This document shows positions 1 to 6,628 of a stretch of 6,628 bases of DNA, piece by piece (the stretch's first letter is position 1; the number at the start of each line of letters is the position of its first letter). A program made the position numbers and the translations under genes. Below the pieces are notes generated by a model. The model had not been told where the DNA came from. It was given only the letters and a program-made list of their open reading frames with translations, and searched no databases. This DNA comes from Bacillota bacterium (lineage in GTDB: Bacteria; Bacillota; Clostridia; Acetivibrionales; DTU013), in contig JAEZJL010000486.1 in NCBI GenBank assembly GCA_023415815.1, forward strand, positions 1-6,628, read 5' to 3'.

Positions 1-39
1 CTCGTAGACAGGTTTATAGATGAGGCAGGTGCTGCCTGA
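1..39 (+). CDS. atpF: F0F1 ATP synthase subunit b, C-terminal end (partial)
   Basis: The first twelve codons read LVDRFIDEAGAA and end in TGA at 37-39. This matches the typical C-terminus of the F0 b subunit (FIDE-type ending), and the reading frame is open from the window edge. Subunit b is the peripheral stalk: an N-terminal membrane helix followed by a long coiled coil that holds the alpha3beta3 head still against rotation by binding delta. Only the extreme C-terminus, the part that contacts delta, is visible. Its stop codon shares one base with the atpH start (TGATG), which is expected for consecutive genes of the atp operon. The identification rests mainly on position directly before atpH plus the short tail, so it is good but not independent. 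Confidence 0.85.
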   Translation, partial: LVDRFIDEAGAA

Positions 40-572
40 TGCCGCTTGTTGAGAAAAGATATGCGGAAGCGCTGATAAAGATATCCGCAGAAAAGGACAA
101 AATAGCACAGCACCAGCAGGAACTCGGCATGGTGGCGGACATATACGGAAGCCAGCCCGATTTCAGGGATTTCCTTCTTAATCCAAAGACGGATATAGAG
201 GCCAGAAGAGGCCTGGTGCGCGGTGCGTTCAAGGGAAGAATAGAGGATGAGGTGCTCAATTTCATTCTCCTCCTGCTGGACAAGGGCAGGATAAAATTTT
301 TGCAGGGCGTTTATGAGGAATATGTAAGGCTCGCGGAAGAAAAGCAGAATATACTCAGCATAGACATCTTATCTGCCGCGCCGTTGGAAGGCAGACAGGT
401 GGACGGTATTGCAGAAAAATTCAGAAGGCTTTACAATGCTTCGTCGGTGAAGGCTTCGGTCGTTATCGACGGGAGTCTGGTGGGCGGCGTCAGGGTCCGT
501 ATCGGCGACAAGCTCATGGACGGAAGCATAAAGGGACGGTTGAAGGAACTGCAGGAGATCCTGCTGAAATAG
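39..572 (+). CDS. atpH: F0F1 ATP synthase subunit delta
   Basis: Encodes a 177-residue protein, the usual length for bacterial delta (OSCP homologue). Delta sits on top of the F1 head and joins it to the b stalk. The N-terminal helical domain (about residues 1-105) opens with the typical VEKRYAEAL segment. The C-terminal domain carries the family signature at about 143-163: IDGSLVGGVRVRIGDK, then the LMDGS segment, followed by KGRLKEL. The ATG at 39 overlaps the atpF TGA by one base. The only upstream purine run, GAGG at 22-25, is 13 bases away and weak, so translation is probably coupled to atpF. A 54-base gap follows before atpA. The reading is intact, with no unusual residues in the signature. 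Confidence 0.97.
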   Translation: MPLVEKRYAEALIKISAEKDKIAQHQQELGMVADIYGSQPDFRDFLLNPKTDIEARRGLVRGAFKGRIEDEVLNFILLLLDKGRIKFLQGVYEEYVRLAEEKQNILSIDILSAAPLEGRQVDGIAEKFRRLYNASSVKASVVIDGSLVGGVRVRIGDKLMDGSIKGRLKELQEILLK

Positions 573-614
573 AGCTACGCCGCAATTGCAAAAGCAAGGC
601 GCTTAAATTGATAT

Positions 615-620
615 GAGGTG
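615..620 (+). promoter_or_regulatory. Ribosome binding site deciding the atpA start
   Basis: GAGGTG lies 6 bases before the ATG at 627, a normal spacing. The in-frame GTG at 618 sits inside this site and cannot use it, so the ATG at 627 is the better start. Confidence 0.8.
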
Positions 621-626
621 AATACA

Positions 627-2141
627 ATGAATCTGAAACCAGAGGAAATAAGCTCGATTATAAAGCAGCAGATAGAGAGCTACGGCACAAAGCCTACGAC
701 CGAGGATATCGGTTACGTGCTCCAGTCGGGTGACGGCATCGCCAGGATATACGGCCTCCGCGAGTGCATGTACGGCGAGCTGCTTGAGTTTGAAGGCGGC
801 GAGCACGGCATGGCGCTGAATCTAGAAGAAGACAATGTCGGCTGCGTCCTCCTCGGAAGTGAAAAACAGATAAAGGAAGGCACTACGGTCAAGAGGACCT
901 CAAGGACGGTCGAGGTGCCCGTGGGCGAAGCCCTTATAGGCAGGGTTGTAAATCCCCTGGGTATTCCGCTCGACGGAAAGGGCGACCTGAATACTACCAA
1001 ATTCAGGCCAATCGAGTTCCTGGCTCCGGGCGTTATAGACAGAAAGTCGGTCAATAAGCCGCTTCAGACCGGAATCATGGCCATAGACGCCCTCACCCCG
1101 ATAGGAAGAGGCCAGAGGGAATTGATCATCGGCGACCGGCAGACCGGCAAGACCGCCATAGCAATCGACACGATAATTAATCAGAAGGGCAAGGACGTTA
1201 TTTGCATATATGTCGCCATAGGCCAGAAGGCTTCCACTGTCGCCAGCATATACAGCACGCTGGAGAGATTCGGCGCAATGGAGTATACCATTATTGTCTC
1301 ATCGACGGCCAGTGAGATGGCCACAATACAGTACATCGCTCCCTATGCGGGCTGCGCGATGGCCGAGGAATTCATGTACGACGCTCATAAGGACGTGCTG
1401 ATCATATATGACGACCTGTCCAAGCACGCCGTCGCCTACAGGGCGATGTCACTGCTCCTCCGTAGGCCGCCGGGACGCGAGGCCTTCCCCGGAGACGTGT
1501 TCTATCTGCATTCCAGACTGCTGGAAAGGGCCGCCAGGCTTTCGGACGAGCTGGGCGGCGGTTCGATTACGGCGCTGCCGATAATCGAGACCCAGGCGGG
1601 CGATATCTCAGCGTATATCCCTACAAATGTCATATCGATAACCGACGGGCAGATATTCCTTGAAACCGAGTTGTTCTACTCGGGCCAGCGCCCCGCAGTC
1701 AATGTCGGCGTATCCGTATCAAGGGTCGGCGGCTCGGCGCAGATAAAAGCCATGAAGAAGATCGCCGGACCACTCAGAGTGAACCTTGCCCAGTACAGGG
1801 AGCTCGCGGTATTCGCACAGTTCGGCTCCGATCTTGACAAAGCCACCAGGGATAAGCTTATCGAGGGCGAAAGGCTGCTTGAGACCTTGAAGCAGCAGCT
1901 GTACGCTCCGATGCCGGTAGAGGATCAGGTAATCGTGCTATATATCGCAACAAATAAATATCTTATGGACATCCAGGTAAGGGATGTTAAGAAGTATAAC
2001 CATAACGCACTGGAATACGTAAAAAACAATTATCCGCAGGTCCCGCAGTCAATTTTGCAGACCGGTGAGCTGAAGCCGGAGATGGAAGAAATTCTTAAAA
2101 AGGCTCTGGATGAATACAGCTCATCCTTCGTTCAGGGGTGA
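627..2141 (+). CDS. atpA: F0F1 ATP synthase subunit alpha
   Basis: Encodes 504 residues, the normal length for alpha, which forms the non-catalytic nucleotide sites of the alpha3beta3 head. An N-terminal beta-barrel domain (to about residue 95) is followed by the nucleotide-binding domain. Walker A GDRQTGKT is at 169-176 and Walker B VLIIYDD at 257-263. The alpha/beta family signature [10 protein letters not shown] is at 356-365. The arginine finger that reaches into the neighbouring catalytic beta site is R366, in SRVGGSAQ. A helical C-terminal domain completes the protein. The ATG at 627 was chosen over an in-frame GTG at 618 because GAGGTG at 615-620 is correctly placed for it. The stop codon at 2139-2141 overlaps the ribosome binding site of atpG, which starts 6 bases later. 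No substitutions were seen in the key motifs. Confidence 0.99.
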   Translation: MNLKPEEISSIIKQQIESYGTKPTTEDIGYVLQSGDGIARIYGLRECMYGELLEFEGGEHGMALNLEEDNVGCVLLGSEKQIKEGTTVKRTSRTVEVPVGEALIGRVVNPLGIPLDGKGDLNTTKFRPIEFLAPGVIDRKSVNKPLQTGIMAIDALTPIGRGQRELIIGDRQTGKTAIAIDTIINQKGKDVICIYVAIGQKASTVASIYSTLERFGAMEYTIIVSSTASEMATIQYIAPYAGCAMAEEFMYDAHKDVLIIYDDLSKHAVAYRAMSLLLRRPPGREAFPGDVFYLHSRLLERAARLSDELGGGSITALPIIETQAGDISAYIPTNVISITDGQIFLETELFYSGQRPAVNVGVSVSRVGGSAQIKAMKKIAGPLRVNLAQYRELAVFAQFGSDLDKATRDKLIEGERLLETLKQQLYAPMPVEDQVIVLYIATNKYLMDIQVRDVKKYNHNALEYVKNNYPQVPQSILQTGELKPEMEEILKKALDEYSSSFVQG

Positions 2142-2147
2142 TATTTT

Positions 2148-3032
2148 ATGGCTAGCATGCGTGAAATCAAGCTACGAATAAAGAGCATAAAGGAAACCAG
2201 GCAGATAACCAAGGCAATGAAGCTCATTTCCGCCGCCAAGCTGAAAAAGGCGAGAAAGCAGCTTGAGCAGACACTGCCTTATTTCGACAAGGTGAAGTCC
2301 ACTATTGCAGACATACTTATACACAGCGGCAATATCGACAACCCTTATTTCGATCTCAGGAACGACAAGAAGGAAAAAAAGACCGGCTTTATCGTACTGA
2401 CCGGAGACAAGGGTCTTGCAGGCGGCTACAACCACAATATCATTAAACTGGCCGAAGGCAGGATCAGCGCTTCACCCGGCTCCACGCTCTTTGTGGCGGG
2501 CCACATGGGACGCAATTATTTCAGCAGGAAAAGTTTCAAAATGCATGAAGATTTTGACTACCCAGTGCAAAATCCTACCGTATATAGGGCAAGGGAAATA
2601 GCAGAAATCGTGCTTGAGCTGTTCAGCAAGGGAGAACTCGACGAGGTCTATATCGTGTATACCCTCATGGTCTCCACCATCAAGCTCGTACCCCAGGTCA
2701 TGAAGCTGCTCCCGCTGGAACTCGACGCTCTCAAGGAGGACATAGGCCTGTCCGAGGATAATGTAAAAATAGACGACCTGTTCAATTATGAACCTTCGCC
2801 CAAGGCCGTTTTCGACGTCCTTATACCGAAATACGTGAAGGGTATCGTTTACGGCGCGCTCGTTGAGGCATTCACAAGCGAGCAGAGCGCCAGGATGAGC
2901 GCGATGGACAATGCCACCTCCAATGCGGACGATATGCTGCAGTCCCTGAACCTCTTCTACAACAGGGCCAGGCAGGCGGCAATCACCCAGGAAATATCGG
3001 AGATCGTCGGCGGCGCTGCGGCGCTGCAGTAA
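2148..3032 (+). CDS. atpG: F0F1 ATP synthase subunit gamma
   Basis: Encodes 294 residues, close to the usual 285-290. Gamma is the central rotor shaft: two long terminal helices form a coiled coil inside alpha3beta3, and a globular Rossmann-like domain contacts epsilon and the c-ring. The N-terminal helix is typical (REIKLRIKSIKETRQITKAM, 5-24), as is the LTGDKGLAGGYN segment at 84-95. The C-terminal helix carries the family signature ITQEISEIVGGAAA at 279-292. The ATG at 2148 is preceded by AGGGGTGA at 2134-2141, which includes the atpA stop, so the two genes are likely translationally coupled. A second in-frame ATG at 2157 is too close to be preferred. The gene is followed by an unusually long 203-base spacer before atpD. 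Confidence 0.98.
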   Translation: MASMREIKLRIKSIKETRQITKAMKLISAAKLKKARKQLEQTLPYFDKVKSTIADILIHSGNIDNPYFDLRNDKKEKKTGFIVLTGDKGLAGGYNHNIIKLAEGRISASPGSTLFVAGHMGRNYFSRKSFKMHEDFDYPVQNPTVYRAREIAEIVLELFSKGELDEVYIVYTLMVSTIKLVPQVMKLLPLELDALKEDIGLSEDNVKIDDLFNYEPSPKAVFDVLIPKYVKGIVYGALVEAFTSEQSARMSAMDNATSNADDMLQSLNLFYNRARQAAITQEISEIVGGAAALQ

Positions 3033-4628
<1,596 letters not shown>

Positions 4629-4630
<2 letters not shown>

Positions 4631-4636
4631 GGGGTG
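4629..4636 (+). promoter_or_regulatory. Ribosome binding site deciding the atpC start
   Basis: AGGGGGTG, overlapping the atpD stop codon, is 5 bases before the ATG at 4642. An in-frame TTG at 4639 would leave only 2 bases and is less likely. Confidence 0.75.
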
Positions 4637-4641
4637 TTTTG

Positions 4642-5052
4642 ATGGCAAACACATTTTATCTCGAAATAGTGACCCCCGACAGGAAGTTTTTCTCGGGCGA
4701 AGTCGAAATGCTGGTCCTGAAGACCCCGGAAGGTGAAATCGGTATACTGGAGGGCCATATGCCCATGGTAGTGGCGGTCGCAATCGGACCCATCCGTATC
4801 CTGAAGGACGGAGAATGGCTGGAGGCCGTGCTGTCCGAGGGGTTTATGGAGATCATGCAGGACAAGACCGTTATACTGGCTGACACGGCAGAGTGGCCTA
4901 ACGAAATTGATATAAACAGGGCCAAGGCGGCGCAGGAACGTGCAAATGAGCGGCTTCAAAGCCAGTTGAGCCGGCTTGAGTATATGAGGACGCAGGCCGC
5001 CCTGCAAAGAGCCTTCTCAAGGCTTCAGGTTTCCTCAAAATTGAAAAGATAA
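4642..5052 (+). CDS. atpC: F0F1 ATP synthase subunit epsilon with ATP-binding motif
   Basis: Encodes 136 residues, the usual two-domain length. The N-terminal beta-sandwich (about 1-84) binds gamma and the c-ring, and includes the typical [13 protein letters not shown] and GILEGHMP segments. The C-terminal helical hairpin (about 88-134) is the part that extends into alpha3beta3 and blocks ATP hydrolysis. It contains IDINRA at 89-94, matching the I/L-D-x-x-R-A ATP-binding motif described for Bacillus PS3 epsilon. The arginines R100, R123 and R127 and the glutamate E84 fall exactly one position from PS3 R99, R122, R126 and E83. This suggests an epsilon whose inhibitory state is controlled by ATP. 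The gene is last in the operon and is followed after 14 bases by a strong terminator hairpin. Confidence 0.97.
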   Translation: MANTFYLEIVTPDRKFFSGEVEMLVLKTPEGEIGILEGHMPMVVAVAIGPIRILKDGEWLEAVLSEGFMEIMQDKTVILADTAEWPNEIDINRAKAAQERANERLQSQLSRLEYMRTQAALQRAFSRLQVSSKLKR

Positions 5053-5066
5053 TAGTAAAAGAAGCC

Positions 5067-5110
5067 AGCAGCATAGCCGGTGTTGAACCGCCGACTATGT
5101 TGCTTTTTTA
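5067..5110 (+). terminator. Rho-independent terminator of the atp operon, probably bidirectional
   Basis: The arm at 5067-5076 (AGCAGCATAG) pairs over 10 bases, with one G-U, with 5095-5104 (CTATGTTGCT). After one mismatch a further 5-base inner stem (CGGTG/CGCCG) closes a 6-base loop. Six T residues follow at 5104-5109. On the - strand the same hairpin is followed by a T-rich CTTCTTTTAC, so it can also end the facing gene. The stop codon of that gene (5095-5097) lies inside the stem. Confidence 0.9.
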
Positions 5111-5892
5111 TGCTCATGCGAGTGCAGATGCTCCATGCAGTATTCATGGTCGCCTTCGCACTCTGCGCAATACCTGAAATCCAGATCCTTGTCGTCCTTT
5201 TCCGAACGTCCGCATATCTCGCATCTGTGTATGGTTATATCCCTCGGCAGCTTAGCTTCATAGGCCTTCTTTTTGTAATAAGCCCTTCCCCCCGACCTGA
5301 GAGCAGAGTAAAGGTCCTTCCAAAAAAAGAGCAGGAAATTCAGTATCGAGGCAATTACCATAATCCTGGTAGGCAGTGAGCCCACAACCAGGGTATATAC
5401 CAGAAAGGCGGCATCCAGCCAGGCCATGTACTTAATCTTTATAGGCAGAATAAAGAACAGCATTATCTGATAATTCGGATAAATGCACGCAAACGCCAGG
5501 AATAGCGAGAGATTAAGATACACTGAGGTCGCAGTGCCGCCCGTTATGAAGGCCCCGGCTATCGTAGCAATTATGCCGATAAAGTAATAGGCATTGAATT
5601 TGAAGGTCCCCCACTCGTTTTCCAGGCTTGATCCGATCATATAATAGAAATATAGCGCAAAAACCAGCCAAAGCAATGAAAATGTCGGAGGTATGAAAAT
5701 AAAGGTTATCAGCCTCCACACCTCGCCCCGCATCACAAGCTGGGGATCAAGCGTCAGCTTGCTGAGGAATACGCCTGTCGGGTCCAGATACGTCAAAATG
5801 AAAACTACTGCGTTAAGTCCGATAATATATGTCATGAGGCCTTTTATGCCGATGTGCCCCAGCTTTCTCTCCAGCTTGTCCAGAAATCTCAA
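5095..5892 (-). CDS. Rhomboid-like membrane protein without protease residues, with Cys/His-rich C-terminal tail
   Basis: Encodes 265 residues with about six hydrophobic segments (near 20-36, 58-87, 100-118, 123-150, 155-171 and 175-192) and a soluble tail. The fold looks like the rhomboid superfamily: WRLITFIFIPP at 59-69, GSSLENEWGTFKF at 87-99 and a YPN plus FFILPIK stretch at 138-152 match conserved rhomboid blocks. The protease features are missing. The GxSG serine motif reads ATSV (121-124), the histidines usually after WRLxTxxF are replaced by prolines P68-P69, and no histidine exists between H13 and H222, so the dyad histidine is absent. The tail (222-261) has C224xxC227, C242xxC245, C252 and several histidines, suggesting a zinc-binding module on the cytosolic side. 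The start is TTG at 5892, supported by AAGGGA at 5902-5907; the ATG at 5902 is out of frame. Its function is unknown. Confidence 0.85.
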   Translation of the reverse strand: MRFLDKLERKLGHIGIKGLMTYIIGLNAVVFILTYLDPTGVFLSKLTLDPQLVMRGEVWRLITFIFIPPTFSLLWLVFALYFYYMIGSSLENEWGTFKFNAYYFIGIIATIAGAFITGGTATSVYLNLSLFLAFACIYPNYQIMLFFILPIKIKYMAWLDAAFLVYTLVVGSLPTRIMVIASILNFLLFFWKDLYSALRSGGRAYYKKKAYEAKLPRDITIHRCEICGRSEKDDKDLDFRYCAECEGDHEYCMEHLHSHEHKKAT

Positions 5893-5901
5893 ATATACCC
5901 A

Positions 5902-5907
5902 TCCCTT
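5902..5907 (-). promoter_or_regulatory. Ribosome binding site supporting the TTG start at 5892
   Basis: On the - strand AAGGGA lies 9 bases before TTG at 5892-5890. No in-frame ATG or GTG was found between this site and the TTG; the next in-frame ATG, at 5835, would remove 19 residues and has no better site. Confidence 0.6.
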
Positions 5908-5988
5908 CGTTAGTTTTATCTATATACCTGTCCGCCTTATGGGTCTTTTATTATGTTCCCCATTTTCGGCCGGAATGTGCAAAGCCGG

Positions 5989-6288
5989 CTACTTATCCCT
6001 GTCTTTATTCCTGCCGCGGAAAAGGGACAAGCCTCCGAAACCGCTGATGACGGCGATATAAAAACCGAAATCATAAATAAGGCCCTGGTTCGCCGTCTCA
6101 TACACCCTAATACCCTTTCTGAAAAGCCCTATTACCAGCGAAATCGGTGCAACCCAGCCGTGCCATATCCCCCAGAAGAAGCCCGCCGGATTTGTCTGCG
6201 TATTGGTCCCGTCGCCCGGGATACAGCCTGTGAGCACCAGAGGCAGCAGCAGTACGAGCAGGATGAGGAGCGCGCTTTTCTTCGTCAT
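5989..6288 (-). CDS. Small conserved-type lipoprotein with two membrane segments, function unknown
   Basis: Encodes 99 residues. The N-terminus is a clear lipoprotein signal peptide: MTKK, a leucine-rich stretch, then the lipobox LTGC at 19-22, so C22 would be lipidated and the mature protein held at the outer face of the cytoplasmic membrane. The mature part has a short polar linker, then an aromatic motif FFWGIWHGWVAPISLVIGLF (37-56), the polar segment RKGIRVYETANQGLIYDFG and a second hydrophobic stretch (about 74-90), ending in a charged RGRNKDRDK tail. I recall a widespread family of small uncharacterised membrane proteins with the same pattern (GxWHGxxxPxxxxxxLF, then IYE and YDFGF), but no function is known to me. 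The start is the ATG at 6288, with AAAGGGAGGT 6 bases upstream. It lies 96 bases before the rhomboid-like gene on the same strand. Confidence 0.85.
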   Translation of the reverse strand: MTKKSALLILLVLLLPLVLTGCIPGDGTNTQTNPAGFFWGIWHGWVAPISLVIGLFRKGIRVYETANQGLIYDFGFYIAVISGFGGLSLFRGRNKDRDK

Positions 6289-6294
6289 AGGATT

Positions 6295-6304
6295 ACCTCC
6301 CTTT
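6295..6304 (-). promoter_or_regulatory. Strong ribosome binding site of the small lipoprotein gene
   Basis: AAAGGGAGGT on the - strand ends 6 bases before the ATG at 6288-6286. It excludes the longer in-frame reading from a TTG at 6342, which would start inside the probable promoter. Confidence 0.9.
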
Positions 6305-6333
6305 ATAAACATAAGAATAACAGACCCCAATAA

Positions 6334-6362
6334 ATTATACAATATTTATGAAATTTAGTCTG
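6334..6362 (-). promoter_or_regulatory. Probable sigma-A type promoter for the lipoprotein gene
   Basis: On the - strand a perfect TATAAT occupies 6339-6334. Seventeen bases upstream, at 6362-6357, is CAGACT, which keeps only the GAC core of TTGACA. The region between is very A/T-rich. Transcription would start near 6327 and give a leader of about 38 bases ending in the strong ribosome site. The weak -35 hints at an activator or a modest promoter. The promoter may also serve the rhomboid-like gene, since no terminator was seen between the two genes. Confidence 0.55.
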
Positions 6363-6422
6363 ATACGATAAAACATATGCAGAGAGCCAGATGGAGAAAG
6401 CATGTAAAAGCAATGTGGAAAG

Positions 6423-6437
6423 CTCCGGTTTTCGGAG
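6423..6437 (-). terminator. Small hairpin, possible weak terminator after the dehydrogenase gene
   Basis: CTCCG (6423-6427) and CGGAG (6433-6437) form a perfect 5-base stem with a 5-base loop. It lies about 55 bases past the dehydrogenase stop on the - strand. What follows on that strand (GCTTTCCACATTGCTTTTA) is only moderately T-rich, so termination is uncertain. Confidence 0.3.
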
Positions 6438-6491
6438 GTGTGCGGAAACTCATATAATGGTTTATATCATAATTTCCCGGCCGGCGGTTGT

Positions 6492-6628
6492 TTACGATTC
6501 TACCATAGCGCCTCCGTTTACATGGATCACCTGTCCTGAGACGTCGCTTGAATCGTGGGAAGCCAGATACACATATGCAGGCGCCAGTTCAAACGGCTGT
6601 GCGGCGCGTTTCATGGGAACCTCCAGAC
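6492..6628 (-). CDS. Short-chain dehydrogenase/reductase, C-terminal end (partial)
   Basis: The last 44 residues of a - strand gene, ending in TAA at 6494-6492; the rest lies beyond the window. The stretch [20 protein letters not shown], then DSS, then [10 protein letters not shown], is the characteristic C-terminus of classical NAD(P)-dependent short-chain dehydrogenases. It resembles most the Bacillus YhdF/YhxC/general stress protein 39 type with its [11 protein letters not shown] segment. GQVIHVNGG is the last strand of the Rossmann fold. The cofactor loop (TGxxxGxG) and the YxxxK active site would be upstream and cannot be checked, so the substrate is unknown. The tail AMVES is short and ordinary. 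No link to the neighbouring membrane genes is evident, and a weak hairpin plus a new promoter separate them. Confidence 0.9.
   Translation of the reverse strand, partial: LEVPMKRAAQPFELAPAYVYLASHDSSDVSGQVIHVNGGAMVES

Noticed and set aside
5969..5989. GCCGG/CCGGC dyad just after the lipoprotein gene
   Set aside because: Only a 5-base stem with an 11-base loop and no T-run on the - strand, so it is not a credible terminator.
5953..6333. 126-codon open frame on the + strand opposite the lipoprotein gene
   Set aside because: The - strand reading has a lipobox, a strong ribosome site and a promoter; the + reading has none of these and is low-complexity and proline/arginine-rich.
6289..6342. N-terminal extension of the lipoprotein to a TTG at 6342
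   Set aside because: It would start within the TATAAT region and bury the signal peptide; the ATG at 6288 has a strong ribosome site.
6453..6458. TATAAT on the + strand upstream of the window's last gene
   Set aside because: No acceptable -35 at 16-18 bases and it would transcribe antisense into the dehydrogenase; the surrounding sequence is simply A/T-rich.

Overview
The window holds the distal part of a bacterial F-type ATP synthase operon on the + strand, then a convergent block of three unrelated genes on the - strand. The + strand order is atpF (last codons only), atpH, atpA, atpG, atpD, atpC, i.e. the usual F1 order delta-alpha-gamma-beta-epsilon. The operon promoter and the membrane subunits a and c lie upstream of the window, so the coupling ion (H+ or Na+) cannot be read here. 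All F1 genes look intact, with no frameshift, and the Walker motifs, arginine finger and catalytic glutamate are present.

The moderate G+C content, strong purine-rich Shine-Dalgarno sites, a TTG start and the style of the proteins suggest a Gram-positive anaerobe of the Clostridia (Bacillota). This is an inference from memory of family sequences, not a database result. In such organisms the enzyme can make ATP from an ion gradient or hydrolyse ATP to keep the gradient up.

Layout: 1-39 atpF end; 39-572 atpH, overlapping the atpF stop by one base; 627-2141 atpA; 2148-3032 atpG; 3033-3235 an unusually long spacer inside the operon; 3236-4630 atpD; 4642-5052 atpC; 5067-5110 a strong hairpin terminator that also overlaps the 3' end of the facing gene. 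On the - strand, 5892-5095 encodes a rhomboid-like membrane protein that lacks the protease residues and has a Cys/His-rich tail. Next, 6288-5989 encodes a 99-residue lipoprotein with its own promoter and a strong ribosome binding site. Last, 6626-6492 is the C-terminal end of a short-chain dehydrogenase running off the window.

The ATP synthase genes form one functional unit: delta links F1 to the b stalk, alpha3beta3 carries the nucleotide sites, gamma is the rotor and epsilon is the regulatory brake. The epsilon subunit carries the complete set of ATP-binding residues known from the Bacillus PS3 protein, which suggests ATP-controlled inhibition. No defence system, mobile element, CRISPR array or RNA gene is visible. 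The most unusual items are the pseudo-rhomboid with its putative zinc tail, the small lipoprotein, and the 203-base spacer between atpG and atpD.
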